Source of the DNA: Carallia brachiata
Taxonomy: Eukaryota; Streptophyta; Magnoliopsida; Malpighiales; Rhizophoraceae
Direction of reading: 5' to 3'
NCBI GenBank assembly: GCA_021464245.1
Contig: JADCRB010000068.1
Coordinates: forward strand, 9,322,200 to 9,386,199
Length of the DNA stretch: 64,000 nucleotides
Position 1 is the first letter of the stretch; each line of letters starts with the position of its first letter. The position numbers were made by a program, and so were the translations under genes. The notes below the pieces were generated by a model, which searched no databases, was not told the origin of the DNA, and was given only the letters and a program-made list of their open reading frames with translations. Positions 1-12,548 of the stretch are shown here, piece by piece.

Positions 1-2352
1 CTCATCAAAGTAATCAAAGTAAGGCAGCAAGATACTTCGACTTTGACCCTATTGGGTTGGACCAAAATGACCCCTTAATTTTTTTGTTAATTAATAACCA
101 TTCAAATTTTAACTTCCAAAAAAAATTTATTTAAAGTGTTTATATTATTTATTTTTAAAATGTGCGAGCATAATATACTCAATTTTTAATATACCTGCTG
201 CTTATTATAAAGGTTAAAAGATAAAAGCATGACCTTTTTTAGCTAGAAATTCCAATTATTAATTTCGTTCTAATAAAATTCTCTTCCAAATCATCTGTAA
301 TCCCTTCTCTTCAAACATAGACACCATCCACCTGGAGCATCAGATCGTGAATGACGAAGGTCTGCTTTTCCTCCATCCTGCAAGACTACATTTACTTGGA
401 CTCTTCACAATCCATTCTCTCTCCAAAGTGGGCGGAATCTGGAGCATTAGATCATACGTTCGCTGTTTTCTATAGTTTGTCTTCAATTTTGTCATTGTTG
501 CATTTGCTTGCTTTGTTGTTGGTTCTTATAGAACTTACTCAAAACTATGCTGAATTTTGAGACCATGTTTTGGGTTTTGGAAAAGGGCTGTTAACTCGTT
601 TATAGCAAGGAAAGTATTGCTTATGACTTAGCTGGGTCGGAATTTTTTTGGGGCCGCCGCATGAATTTTGGGTGGATTTTGGTGATGCAGAATTGCTGGT
701 TTTGCGTTTTGGTATAGATGTGAATAGCACGTAGCTGTTTTGGGTGTTTTGCTATTGGTGAATAACATGAAAAAAGAAGCTGGCCATTCAAAAATAATAA
801 TAATAATAATTACTATAAGCTCTGTGCGTGCAATATTAAGGTAGGAGGGGATTATCTCAAGTAAAAATAAATAATTTTATTATATTAAATTAAATAAATA
901 CGCAGTACACACTCAATACTTTTGAAAATATAAACCTCTTAACTATTACTTAACTTCTCACACAAACACAACACACAAATATTACTTTTCTTAATTTTTG
1001 TCTCTCACTTACTTGCTCTCTCTCTCACGACAGCACACACACACACACACACATAACTTTATTGATTTTCACTCATGCTTAATTGTATATTACATCACAC
1101 ACACCCAACACCTATTTATACTAGTTGGAAGTCGGTGATGAACCTTTTAGCCCTTTCAAGCATATTGGTGAAACATCCTAGCTCAAGGTTGGTGCAAGAC
1201 TACTCAAGAAAAATCTAGAAAATATTAATATCCACAACTATAAAATTTAAGGTTGGTAAAGAAACTTCCGGAGGATTCTAGTTGTGTTGATTTTCATGCA
1301 ATTCATTGAAATGGCAGACAGTGATAACAATTACTATTGGATTGAAATCGACATCAATTTTACTTTTGTTGTTCTTCATTGAGCATCTTCTAAAATTAAA
1401 TTTTAGTAAAATCAGATTCTCTCCTGTGTCCTTTTCCTCAGCAACTAGAGAGTGTGCATGTTCTTGATTTCTTGAAATCAAAGAATGGATTTTTCTTTTT
1501 GTCTTTTGATAGTGTACATATAAATTAAAATTTTGGTGTGATGTTAAAATTATGTATATTTGATGTAAATTAGTTAAAATTGGGACAAAAAATTTGTCTA
1601 TCTAGTGTCACATTGGTATTTATTGTGTGATTGGTTTTTTGGTACACAATGTAAGTCGATTTGGGGTGTTTATACAATGAGTGGAAACGAGAAGGTGAAG
1701 GATGTTTTGATGGAGGAAAGAGTGAACATGATCATGGAGGATGTAGCAAGCAAACGAATCACGACCATGGTAGTGCGAGTAGTTTGGGCTGCCCATACAG
1801 GAGTAACAGGACAATGGGTACTTGGTTCAGGAGCCGGCAAGAAGGGAAAGCGTTGGAAAGAAACATTGGTAACTAAAGGTATAAAATTACTTGTACCGAG
1901 GTCCCACACCAGAAAAAAGAGTTATCCACCTATTCCCTTTTTACGATTACTTGTGTCAGTCAATAAATGACATTACTGCAAGGCAATCATTACGAAAACG
2001 TTTTCTTTACTAAAGCAAAAAAAAAAAAAAAATTGGCACATGCTTAAACTTTGATGGATCTTTTTTTTTTTTAACATAAAAAATTATTAAATCAATATAA
2101 ATCTTGATTATATACAGATCTGTTATAAGAATATCAAAGTTATCTATATAAGATAGGAATATAGCTCGACTAACCTAGCTTATAATTAAAAAAGTCAAAA
2201 TGACTATTTATTAATAAAACACATAATTCGTTAAGACAAACCCCTCGTACAAAAATATAAATTAGACTACAACTAAACATATCTAAAAAATCAATCCTAG
2301 ATAAATTAATAACCAAACAAAGCTATCTTTAACAATACATACTGTACTTTAA
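1..2352. other. Intergenic, no supported gene
   Basis: AT-rich spacer. It holds a CA dinucleotide repeat at about 1034-1053 and a short AAT repeat near 796-812. An unrecognised reading frame at 1605-1970 includes a Gly/His-rich stretch in an overlapping frame, but it has no family signature and no visible splice structure. I see no convincing gene, promoter or RNA here. Confidence 0.55.
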
Positions 2353-2819
2353 GGATGCGTTTAATATACAAATTGGATAGTGCGGTATAGAATAGCATAG
2401 GTTAATATAGTATAAGATATGTTAAATTACTAATTTATATTATATTTGGATAACAAATAATATAAAATATTTATCTTATTTAATATTGGATGATATAGAA
2501 TAAAAAATAATATAGAATAATTAAAATTATTTTTATCCTTAAAAATAATTGATTTATATTTACTCTATTTAATATTTTTATTAAAAATAATTAAATTAAG
2601 TAATAAATTAATATTTATTTACAATTATTATACATTATATTATTTATAATTTTTCAATTTGTATAAAAAAATATTTTTAAATTAAGCATTAATTTTATTT
2701 ATACAAATAAATTTTAAAATATCAAAAAATAAACTAATATTTTTTAATTTTTGAGGAAAAATTAAATAAATTTTAAAAGATAAAATTTCAAATTTATATG
2801 AAAAAAATGAAAGAATGAG

Positions 2820-2855
<36 letters not shown>

Positions 2856-3369
2856 AGTGAGGAGAGAGAAATGAAGGGAGGAAAGAGGAGGAAGGGGAGA
2901 GAAAGGGAAGAAAGAGAGATGAGGAGAGAGAGAGAAGAGGGAGAAGAGAGAAAGGGAAGAGAGAGACGAGGAGAGAGAGGGAAGAGGGAGGAGAGAGAAA
3001 GGAAAGAGAGAGGGACAAGGAGAGAGAGGGAAGAGGGAGGAGAGAGAAAGGAAAGAGAGAGAAGAGGAGAGAGAGAGAAGATGAGAAAAAAATGAATTTT
3101 TTAAATTTTATGTTAATTTTTTAAAAAATAATTAAAATTTATTTTAATTAAGAAGATATTTTAATAAATATATAATTTATTAACACTAGTCTATAATGTG
3201 GGATAGACTAACTCATAAGAATTAGAGGATAATATTATCCCATATTCATAGGATAGTAAGTTTATACTAACTTATCATATACTTATCTTATTAACCAACT
3301 AAATATAGATTAAAGTGAGATATTTGACCACTAACCTATCTTATAATATCACATAAAACAAACGCACCC
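2353..3369. mobile_element. Tourist/Harbinger-like MITE with internal GA minisatellite
   Basis: The ends are imperfect terminal inverted repeats: GGATGCGTTT on the left, and GGGTGCGTTT on the reverse strand at the right (9 of 10 match). They are flanked by the trinucleotide TAA at 2350-2352 and 3370-3372, the target-site size of PIF/Harbinger elements. The interior is AT-rich and codes for nothing. The middle (2822-3080) is a purine minisatellite. The element is about 1 kb, long for a Tourist MITE, probably because the GA tract expanded. No transposase is present, so it is non-autonomous. Superfamily assignment is inferred from the TIR and the 3-bp duplication only. Confidence 0.6.
2822..3080. 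repeat. GA-rich microsatellite/minisatellite
   Basis: It begins as a pure (GA)n run at about 2824-2851 and continues as degenerate GAGAGAGRGAAGAGGGA-type units to about 3080. All bases are purines on the + strand. The Arg/Glu-rich (+) and Ser/Leu-rich (-) reading frames across it are artefacts of the repeat. Such tracts can form H-DNA and can recruit GAGA-binding BBR/BPC proteins, but nothing here shows that they do. Confidence 0.9.
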
Positions 3370-6300
3370 TAATAGATTTGTGACAGACATCGAGCAGTTA
3401 AGCTCAGCAATGATTGCCCAAAAAAAAACTAAGCTACAAGCAACAGAACATAAATTACTAATATACTGCGCCCATCACAACTTGGTACAACAAAACCCTT
3501 TCCAACCTAAATTAAAATGGACAAAAGTGGTAAGTGGCAGCGTCGGTAACGCCGGCGGCAACTCCGAAAACGACAATAGCAGGCAGTGGGGATATCCGGA
3601 TTTGAAGGTGGCGGGCAGCTGGGCGACGGTGGCGGTCGCCAAAACAATGACAAAGGCCGGCGTCGGCTGCGGCGGCGACTGCAGGGAGTAGGTGCATTTG
3701 GAACTCGTACTGGTGGATCTTTGTTCGGCGTTGCATAAATTGACCCAGATTAAAATGTAAAAAAATATAGAAAAATCTTAATTTTGAAACAGATTTAATC
3801 AGCTAGCATTCTGATATATTTGCTTCACCTTTCATCATCGTGCGGAGGTGATTACATTTGCTTGAGTTAAAGGACAGAGAGATTTCTGAATGCACATTTC
3901 GTTACACCATGTAAATACATTTTAGTTTATCATATTCTGACAATTAAAGGACATGGTTATATTAGGGAATAACAAACAATTTGACGTTGAGTCGGATGGG
4001 AATGGGCATGGTTCAAATGGACCCAATGCTCATTGGGATGCAGGGGAGAAGATTCCCACAAACATGGGGCAAGGGGCAGAGACGAATAAGAGAAAAATAG
4101 GAGGCAGGAACGTAAATATTGGGATTTTGAGGCTGGTCATAATTTTTTAATAAAAATATTAAAAACCTAAACTTCAGTGATAAATAATGGATCTGAGAAA
4201 TCAAATAATAGTATTTCATATAATGCTCTACAAAAGTCATGATTCATTTTTTTTTTTTTTTTTGGGTTTCTATTTTGGGTTCATGACTCAAAAAAAAAAA
4301 AAAAACACCTAACGGAATGTTTGTAATGCAATAAATTTAGAATTTTTTGTAATCATATTAATAAAATGTATAATAAAAAAATCTCTATTTTTCCATTCCA
4401 CATTTTATTATTTTAGTTGCATAAATTATAATAATTATTGTATGGTGGATACTCATCGGACAATGCATCCTTGGGATATATATATTTTTCTATTTTTTTA
4501 AGCAAACTATTTTTTTTTGGTCGAAAACAAAATATTACATGGGTAACTAATTGTTAGTATTATTATCGACAAAGCAATGCATGAGTTATTTTGACAACGG
4601 AGAAGAGCTATGCAAAAGCAAAAAATTAAAAAAAAAAACATTTATTACCGAAATTATCTACACAAATTTTGAAATATTGGATCATTTACAACCACTTTTC
4701 GACAAAAATAATATTATCTTACAAAAAACAATAAAAGAAATTTATATTGGCTGATGAGTTTAGTAAAAGTTTAAGAGTTTGACTATATGTTATATTTTAA
4801 GTATCATTAAAATAGTTTCATAGTTAATTCATTTATATTTAAGAATTTATTTATTTTTTTATTCTTAATTTAGTTAACAACAGTAATAATTTGATCTTAT
4901 TTTGATCGAACGTGACAAATATTTCCCTAGTTTTAATTTTACCATTACAGTTTTTTCTTAATTTCTACGAACTTTAAGTCTAAAAATGGCCCACCGGTCC
5001 TTATCCTAGAAGAGTGAGTCGGTAGAGACGTTGACCAAACCGGTTTTGCCAGTTAGTTCCCAGTTTTTGCATAACGCGTGGCACAACTCACGCAGACGGC
5101 AGACCAAATCGACATCATGTATTTACTTATCTACCCTTCAGCGAGCGTGGTTTCCCAATTTTACGGTAGCGGGTAATTTTGTGAAGCTTATTATTTTTTT
5201 TCCGTATATTAACACTAAAATTTATGTTTTATTAATTTTGAGAGTTGAAATTTAAATTTCAAACTTTCCTCGAGAAACTTCACTCTTGTGAGGTGACTAA
5301 CCAAGTTAAACCCACGGATTTTGGAATTCACTCTCTTTATTAAGCATATCCGTAATTCATTTTGAATTTTAATATAGGTTATTTTTCTGGCGGCCAAAAA
5401 ATAAAAGATATTTTTTTCTGTGCATAATATAAAAAATTAAGAGTAGTACCCACAGACCAGGCGCAAAAGACATTAGACTTTTAATTGACCCTTTTTTTTT
5501 TTACTAATATGATGTGTTGCATAATTATTATGCAAATTTAAGCAATTGCCACAACTCATATTAAAATAAGAATTATTAATCCACATTATCTTCTTTCAAT
5601 TAGCGAAAAATTTACAAAAAAATCTTTAATATTCCAAAGTAAAAAACAAAATTGCTCGATTGAGTGCTGGTGTAATACTGTGAATTAAGCTATAGACATA
5701 GTTCTTCCACCAACAATCAGACGGATACAAAAAAGCAAAAAAAAAGAAAAGAAAAGAAAGTAGAATGTAAACCTTGTTAAACTATTCGCGACGTGTAGTG
5801 TTTTTTTTTTTGCCTACAACTCCTAATATTCGTTTTTTCCCATTCCTATAAGTTTTCAAGTTATGTCATCAATAATTTATATTGTACGCATAGCAATTAT
5901 ACAAGATAACCTTAACTTCATGTCACAAGTGCGAGAATCAATATCTTTGTTATTCACCTTTTTTTCTTGCTTTAAAAAAAAAAATTACAAGACAGTAAGT
6001 CACATTCGCATGACCAAAATTGGGTGCAATCGCATGCTAGACAAAAGCTTGTACGGTTTAACTTTGAGCTAAAGAAGCTGTGGGTGGGGGGTTGATGTGT
6101 TTTTGGCAATATAATATGCTTCTTTTACAGCATGGAACATAACGACTTATAACATTAAGACGATGCAATCAAACAAAGAAATGAAGCCCATTATGTTGCC
6201 ATATATTAATTTCCATTTTTGAAAAGTGGGATCACATTTTCTTCTGGCTCTGCATTTTAGTTTCCCCTAATTTTCGTCAGCCTTACAAGCTTCGATGATT

Positions 6301-8690
6301 CGCTGTTTTGTCTTTTCACCAAACATATATTTCATGTATGGTGAGGAAGTAGAGAGAAGCGAGACAAAAGCCAAAATGCTGGCCTGGCTTGGTGCCCCAA
6401 AAGTGACAATACGTGATGTTATTTAATCATTATGGAAGACCACAACTCCATAAGCATGATAGAGAATATGCAATTATGCAAGAAAAATACAAAATCAAAA
6501 CGAAAAAGGAACAAAAAATTGGGAACGACTCGGTAATGGTAAAATCATTATTAAGCTCCTAAAAAAATCATGAACAAATAAAATTGCCCCATGTTTTGCA
6601 ATTAGGATCTTGTCCATTAAATTTGGCTAATTGAACGGAAAATTTTTTGGCGTGTTAGGAAATGTATGATAATAATGTGACCAATCTTAGCATTAAATTG
6701 TATTGAAGACAAGACGGCCAATTTTCTAAGCTGGCTTTCGACCTTAACAGCTTTGGTCAAAGCAAAGCTCAAGCCAGAATTATGCCACACAAATACAAGA
6801 CAGCAATAGATTACTTCCACATTACTTTCCGGGATGGTGCCCAATAAACTAAGGTTTCTGAGATCCCAAAAGAAGGGAAAAAAAAAAGGGGTCCAAGGAA
6901 CCTAAACCATTAGAATTCTGCAAGATGATGAATTTCCTTCCTTCACTGATTAAAGTTCAATTTTTGCACCACTCAAAATGGTAGTTTGGTGGTGATCAAA
7001 CGTACTTTACTTATATTTAACCTCAGTTTGAGTCACAGTAACTTTGTATGGAGGCAATGTCTTATTTTAGTTATCAGTTTAACTTATATTTAACTGTATA
7101 TTCACGATACTAATTTCAGACTCGTTAATATTGTGATCAATTTTTGATAGACCTGCTCGGATTTAACAGTACCTCGATAGTATGTCCGTCTTATAAGAGA
7201 TGGTTAAATAAAAATAGAAATGAGTGATACTCAATGTCAGCTTACAAGTTCAATAATTAATTTTTTTTAATTAAAAAAAGTGGGATTTTTGTCTAAGTGC
7301 ACAGTAAAAAATAAAAGTGAAAAACTTTTGAACCTCTAAAATAAGATCGTCCAAAAAAAAATGGGAAATTTAGTATGGATTAATATGGGAATTGACCAGA
7401 GTATCCTTCACTTTTTTTTTTCTGTTTTTCTTCTCAGAAGAAATAGTGGACGATTATTATAATTAATGTTCAAACTCCATACTTATCAATTAAAAATACG
7501 TACTTTTAATTACTTCAACTTAAGTAAATCCTCCAGTATCCCTTCACTTGTAAAACAAGAAAAAACCCAAAAATCAACCTCTTCTTTACTAAAATGTCGT
7601 TGTCAATACCACTCATTTGGGGAACTAATAAAAGCATTTAATATCTCCGATTTTTTTTTTGGGTTTATATCTCCCCATAAATTGTTATATAATAATTTGA
7701 CTGATTCTCGAGAAATAGCATGGGGCCTGACCTCCTTTTTGCCCGGATTTTTCGTTAATTTCAAGGAATATAATTTTTACATATCTTCTTATTGAGAAAA
7801 TGGAAGGATTTTGTATCCTCTCCGCAGCCAACCCACGTTCAACGAAAACCCACAATTCCCACCCCAAGAAAAGTCGAATGTCATATGCTTCACAGTTCAT
7901 AGAGGGTGTAATTGTCTTTTTATTTATGAGGGAGTTATACCTCACAGATTCTGCTTCATTTTGGAATCATTGGTTTTACATTTCAAAGCTAAAACAACAA
8001 ACAAAACCAGAGAATAAAGGAGAAGTAAGTGAGAGGGGACCTGCCCCATCGCCCAACTACACAAACCCCATCATGAAAAATAACAACCGGAATAATTACA
8101 AGGAAAAATTGTGAAGCAATAGCAGTTACAATGATGTGTGCTAAGGAGAAGTAATGAGATTTTGATGGGAACAGCCTGGAACTAGAGCAGAACATGCTAA
8201 CAGAACTGGCAAGCTTTTGGAACATTTTAGAGACATAGTTCCAGGAGAACCCACCCTTGTACTTTTCAACACTCAAATTGGGCACACATAAGAAATGAAA
8301 TTGAATTTGCAGCAATCCAAAGGGGCAAGAAATGAACAAACAACACTTTAAATTTGCTTCCACAAACACTTGAACTTGTGAAGAATAACTAGCCAAGCAA
8401 TCAATCAAGCAAAAGGGGATTTGAGTAAAGTTGCAGCAACGAAATTTCAGCATTAGAAGAATCAAGTAAATTGAAAGAAAAATTGATCTTTGACACGAGA
8501 TTAGTTATCATATATCCATATCAACTGAACCTTAGGTGTGAATTCCAATAAACCAGAATTCCAATAAACAAAAATAACCTATAACTACAACAAATAACAC
8601 TCACTTTAGCCAAATGAATGAAACAGAAGTAGTTCTCCAGATCTCACAATGAGTTTGTTGATTCCTAAAATTCCCCACTTTGTCGATGAA
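3370..8690. other. Intergenic, no supported gene
   Basis: Long AT-rich spacer with many poly-A/T runs. A GC-rich island at about 3530-3735 stands out from its surroundings; none of its frames matches a family I know. The stretch from about 8000 to 8690 lies just downstream of the zinc-finger gene and is probably its 3' UTR. The hydrophobic minus-strand frame at 7989-8465 looks like UTR, not a gene. No RNA genes or delimited transposons were found. Confidence 0.5.
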
Positions 8691-8760
8691 TCAAGCATCA
8701 CAGACTGCACTAAGCTCATCATCGTCCGACCTAGCGGGCAAATTAAGATCTATTAAGTTG
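8691..8760 (-). pseudogene. Out-of-frame EAR repression tail of the zinc-finger gene
   Basis: Read in the -1-type frame relative to the upstream gene, the minus strand encodes NLIDLNLPARSDD followed by an acidic/Ser stretch and a TGA at 8691-8693. IDLNLP lies at 8736-8753 and overlaps the present stop codon. LxLxL/DLNxxP EAR motifs recruit TOPLESS-type corepressors in C2H2 factors, usually at the extreme C terminus. Adding or removing bases near 8760-8765 would restore continuity; no intron signal explains the break. Confidence 0.75.
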
Positions 8761-9637
8761 CTTCACGTTTAGCAGAATTTTCAGTAACAGCAGAAGAATC
8801 AGTTCTTGGAGAATTCACAAGATGTGATCTCTTATGTCCACCGAGGGCTTGTCCAGAACCAAACACCCTCGAACAATATGGGCACTCGAATATACTTCGC
8901 TTGTTGGAATTTCTTGCTTGTAAGCGCTTGGCAGGACAACTTTTCTTGTGTCCAGCCAATGCCCGAGAAGATTGAAACTGCTTGTTGCATTTCTGACATT
9001 GAAACTTCACATTGTTCTGTCTTAACTCAACCGATCTTTCTCCATCTTGCTCTTCATCGGTTCTTCGCGGCCTAACATCCCTCGACATCATCAGTGCCGT
9101 CCCAGCTTGTACTACCTCAGAAACAGCGTCGTCGGACACCCAACTCAACAGTTCAGTTCCGTCCGCCGGCAACTCGACGGAACAACTGGGATTGACATTG
9201 AAATTCTGCTCCTGATTTTTCCAGAAACTCGATTTTCTTGCCCTTTTAGATCGCCTCCCAATTGGGGTCTTGGAGTCGTTCTCGCCGGCTTTATCAATGG
9301 CAGCAGCAGATGAAAAGTCAGGATCTGAAATTTTGATGCTTTTCTTCGGATTTGCTCTAAGCCCATAAACCAAAGATGGCTTCTTCACTTTACCAACTTC
9401 CAAGTTCTTGAATTTCTTCTTTTCTCGCTGCTTCTCAACACAAGGTGAATGCGATGATGACGATGACTCGGCACTGTCGCGGCCAAGTTGCTGATGCTTA
9501 TGAATCGGCTTTGGAGGAAGAAGAGAGGAGGGGCGGCTGGCATGGTGGTGGTGGTGGTGGTGGGCGTTTATGTGACCAACAAATGTTGTGCCGCTGGCGA
9601 AAATTTGATTGCAGAGTTGGCATTTGAACTTTGTCAT
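8753..9637 (-). CDS. C2H2 zinc-finger transcription factor (EAR tail lost by frameshift)
   Basis: Single-exon gene, 294 residues as it reads here; a nuclear DNA-binding factor of the plant QALGGH class. The start is the ATG at 9637 (MTKFKCQLC), because the upstream in-frame codon at 9679 is GTG. Finger 1 has C6, C9, H22 and H26 and runs into a seven-His tract. Finger 2 has C214, C217, H230 and a Cys at 234 in place of the last His, so it is C2HC-like. Finger 3 (C252, C255, H268, H272) carries QALGGH. A basic stretch near 127-138 is a likely nuclear signal. The reading frame stops at 8753, but the next frame continues at once with IDLNLPA plus an acidic tail to 8691. That is the EAR repression motif expected at the C terminus of this family, so a one-base indel near 8760-8765 appears to have removed it. 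By family and position the closest relative is probably Arabidopsis At4g16610 (from memory). Confidence 0.9.
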   Translation of the reverse strand: MTKFKCQLCNQIFASGTTFVGHINAHHHHHHHASRPSSLLPPKPIHKHQQLGRDSAESSSSSHSPCVEKQREKKKFKNLEVGKVKKPSLVYGLRANPKKSIKISDPDFSSAAAIDKAGENDSKTPIGRRSKRARKSSFWKNQEQNFNVNPSCSVELPADGTELLSWVSDDAVSEVVQAGTALMMSRDVRPRRTDEEQDGERSVELRQNNVKFQCQKCNKQFQSSRALAGHKKSCPAKRLQARNSNKRSIFECPYCSRVFGSGQALGGHKRSHLVNSPRTDSSAVTENSAKREAT

Positions 9638-9783
9638 TGGAGCAGAGCAAGCCAGCAAGCAAAGATGAAAGCTTTTCACTCTGTCAAGTTTCTCTCTCTA
9701 AAGAAGTTTGGAAGCGATTGGCGACTTAAAAGAGTAGGTGACAAGCATTCTGCACCAAAAGACGCCACCATCCAACATTGTGA

Positions 9784-9794
9784 CTTTATAAATA
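9784..9794 (-). promoter_or_regulatory. Probable TATA box of the zinc-finger gene
   Basis: TATTTATAAAG on the minus strand, about 150 bases upstream of the ATG at 9637. The spacing suits a 5' UTR of roughly 110-120 bases. Sequence match only. Confidence 0.45.
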
Positions 9795-9799
9795 GTTAA

Positions 9800-12548
9800 A
9801 GATTATATATATATACACCATAAAAAGTTATCAATTGTAAAAAAGATAATTAATTACGACATAATTTTTTTTTCAAACACTTTATAAAATTTATTTAGAT
9901 GAAATTAAAATAAAATTAAAGTAATATATTAAATATTAAATTTAAATTAAATAAAAAATTAAATAAACAGTTAATATTGGTATAATACGGTTATAATTTT
10001 TTTTTGTCCTTTTCACAATGAATAAAAAATTAAAAAACATTTTGGAACAGGAAAAAAAAAAGGAAAATGTGCGATGGCGCGAACAGAGAAAGAGGGACAA
10101 GTAACACGCAAACTTTGCCCATTATGGTAATAAGCTTTTTCTTTGTTACCACTTTTTGGAAATCCATTTGTGCCCAGATAGGCAAATTCAATATGCATGA
10201 CCTTTTTTTTTTTTTTTTTTTGCAAGCTCGGTTTATTTTTGTACTTTGTTTTGGATGGGCATTGATGAGTGTTTGGCTAACATGACTAAACCGAGATGCT
10301 ACTTATAACATGAAAAAAAATTGTCGGTCTGTGAAATCGATATTAATATTACGATATTTAAATCAATAATTGTCAGATATTATAAGCATCTTCATCTTCT
10401 TAAAAAATTGGTATGCTAATTATACCATTTTGGTTTCCCCAAGATTAAATTTGTCATGAAACATGGATTCAATTTTTGAAAACATGAAGCGGATTCTGTT
10501 TGGACCCATGCTTCTTTTCGTGACTCCAATTATGAAGTACCATTTTCAATTAAAAGATTTCCACTCCATTAAGGGGTACCTTTATGCCTATGTTTGTACA
10601 TGTCAATGAAAATCATTTCCATTTTTCATAAATGCTTATGTTATCATTCTCGCAGTTTTTGTTGTCCGATGCAATTTAAAAGTCTTGATTTTCTTACCCT
10701 CATTCAGAGGGATCATGGATGTGATACGTTAAGAAGTCTCTTTTTTTTTTTTTTTATAAATGTAGTGAGTATACTTTTTCAATTCGATCAAAGATAATTA
10801 TCCAAGTTAAAATTATGATACATAAATTAAGATAAATATATGTTTTTAATCATGAGTCACTAAGATTGGAATATAGACTAATAAATTCAATAGAATATTT
10901 TAAGTAATTATAAAAGCATAAGACATAAAATTAAAATTTTAATTTACCAACAAAGCATACATTTTTGTGGTGTCTGATAAGCAGCACAGATGTCCATCAC
11001 ACTGTATTATTGTCAAAAGCTCATAAACATGGCTTGACTTCATTTATTGTCCATGCTAACCGCATAATGATGGCGATATTAACTTGCAAACCTCTTAGTT
11101 TTAAGTTTGCGGTAGATGTTGACCTTTGTACTTTTTTTTTTTTTAATGCGTTTATTATTATTATTATTATTATTATTTTATAGTGAAAATAATGACCCAA
11201 TATTGAGAATGAGATACGCGACAAAAATACTATATTTTAAAATTTAAATCTCAATACAAGATGTATTTTTTATCACTTCAGTTAAATTTGAGACTGAGAA
11301 TATATTATTTCTTTTATGTGTATAACACATTTGACTATACACATTCACACTTTGATAAAAAAAGAAAAAGAAAAAGAAAGACTATACACATTCATACATT
11401 GATATGGACTCCGTTGATTGACTACGTGCCCGGGCCTCCTGGGCCTACGCTTACGACCCCACCCTCCCCCATTCTTTGGACATGGCCTATCCAGCCCAAT
11501 GCTGTTATGCTAGTCTGTGGCCCGACTTCGTTACCCGAGCTGACTCAATTACCCGACTGTCGAACACATCCTACGACAGCTAAGTGCCTGCCTTAGGCTA
11601 TCGCAATCCAAGACCAGATCAAGCACGAAGACTCTTCATGTCGCATTTAGAGTATTCGTTTGTGCTATGGAATCATAGATTCAATCCTCTACTAAGCTAT
11701 GTGGTGGAGCTAAATAAATGTTTGAGTTTGCATAGATATGGAAATGGCTGATGATTTTTACTGAATACTGAAAATTATATTCTTCTAAGAGTTTTAGTAG
11801 AATGACACAACTTATTATGCAGTGTATGCAGTGCAATCCCCTTATATAATTAGTGGGTTATCACTTCTGCTTTCAAATTTGCATACCTAAAAATGAAAAA
11901 TTCACAACTTTTCTAGATTTAAGGGATATTATTCACTCTATTAATTTGTTTGGTATAGATTCATCATTTATAATGTGTTTGGAGTTGAAAATGATGTGAG
12001 AAAAAAAATAGTGAGAAAGACTGTAATTTTTGTGATAAATTACTTAAATATGTAAACAAGAAAGTGATAAAGAAACAAAACTGTTGAGAATGTAATATTT
12101 ATTTTATTCTCTCTTTTTCCCCCACCGAGTGACAAAATTTTGGTGAGGGCAATTTTGTCACTCCACTGTATTACCATTTGCTTTTGGCAACTTGTCACCG
12201 TTTTGGCGAGAAAGTTTCAGTGTAGGGACCCATGTAGATTTTATCGCAGTTTTCACACGAATTTCTTTCTTTCTGATTTCCTAACGAGCGATCATTTCAG
12301 TTATTGCATTTTTTCTCTCTTATTTTTCCTTTCACTCCACTTTCTCAGTTCTCACACTTCAAATACGGTGTTTATGAGGTGTCGTTGAATTTCGAACTAA
12401 TCTAGGCCACTCGCTTTTTTTTTGTTTATGTTATTATTGTATTAAATTAAATTACAATAATGGGCAATAATTGTTCAGATCTGGGAATGGTATTAGGCGA
12501 GATTGACGTTACTAAATTATAAAATTAAACATGTTGGTTCTTCGCAGT
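9800..12548. other. Intergenic, no supported gene
   Basis: AT-rich spacer. A less AT-rich patch at about 11405-11700 resembles a degraded transposon fragment and has no coding signature. It is preceded by two near-identical 25-base copies (about 11334-11358 and 11380-11404) that flank an A-rich AAAAAG tract. No genes seen. Confidence 0.5.

Noticed and set aside
1605..1970. 121-codon plus-strand frame with an overlapping Gly/His-rich frame
   Set aside because: No recognisable domain, no start context or splice signals, and overlapping open frames on both strands.
2794..3095. Arg/Glu-rich and Ser/Leu-rich open frames on opposite strands
   Set aside because: They are translations of the GA minisatellite.
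7989..8465. 158-codon hydrophobic minus-strand frame
   Set aside because: It has no family signature, irregular composition, and lies where the 3' UTR of the zinc-finger gene should be.
9638..9679. 14-residue N-terminal extension of the zinc-finger protein
   Set aside because: Its first codon is GTG; the first ATG is at 9637 and begins the first zinc finger.
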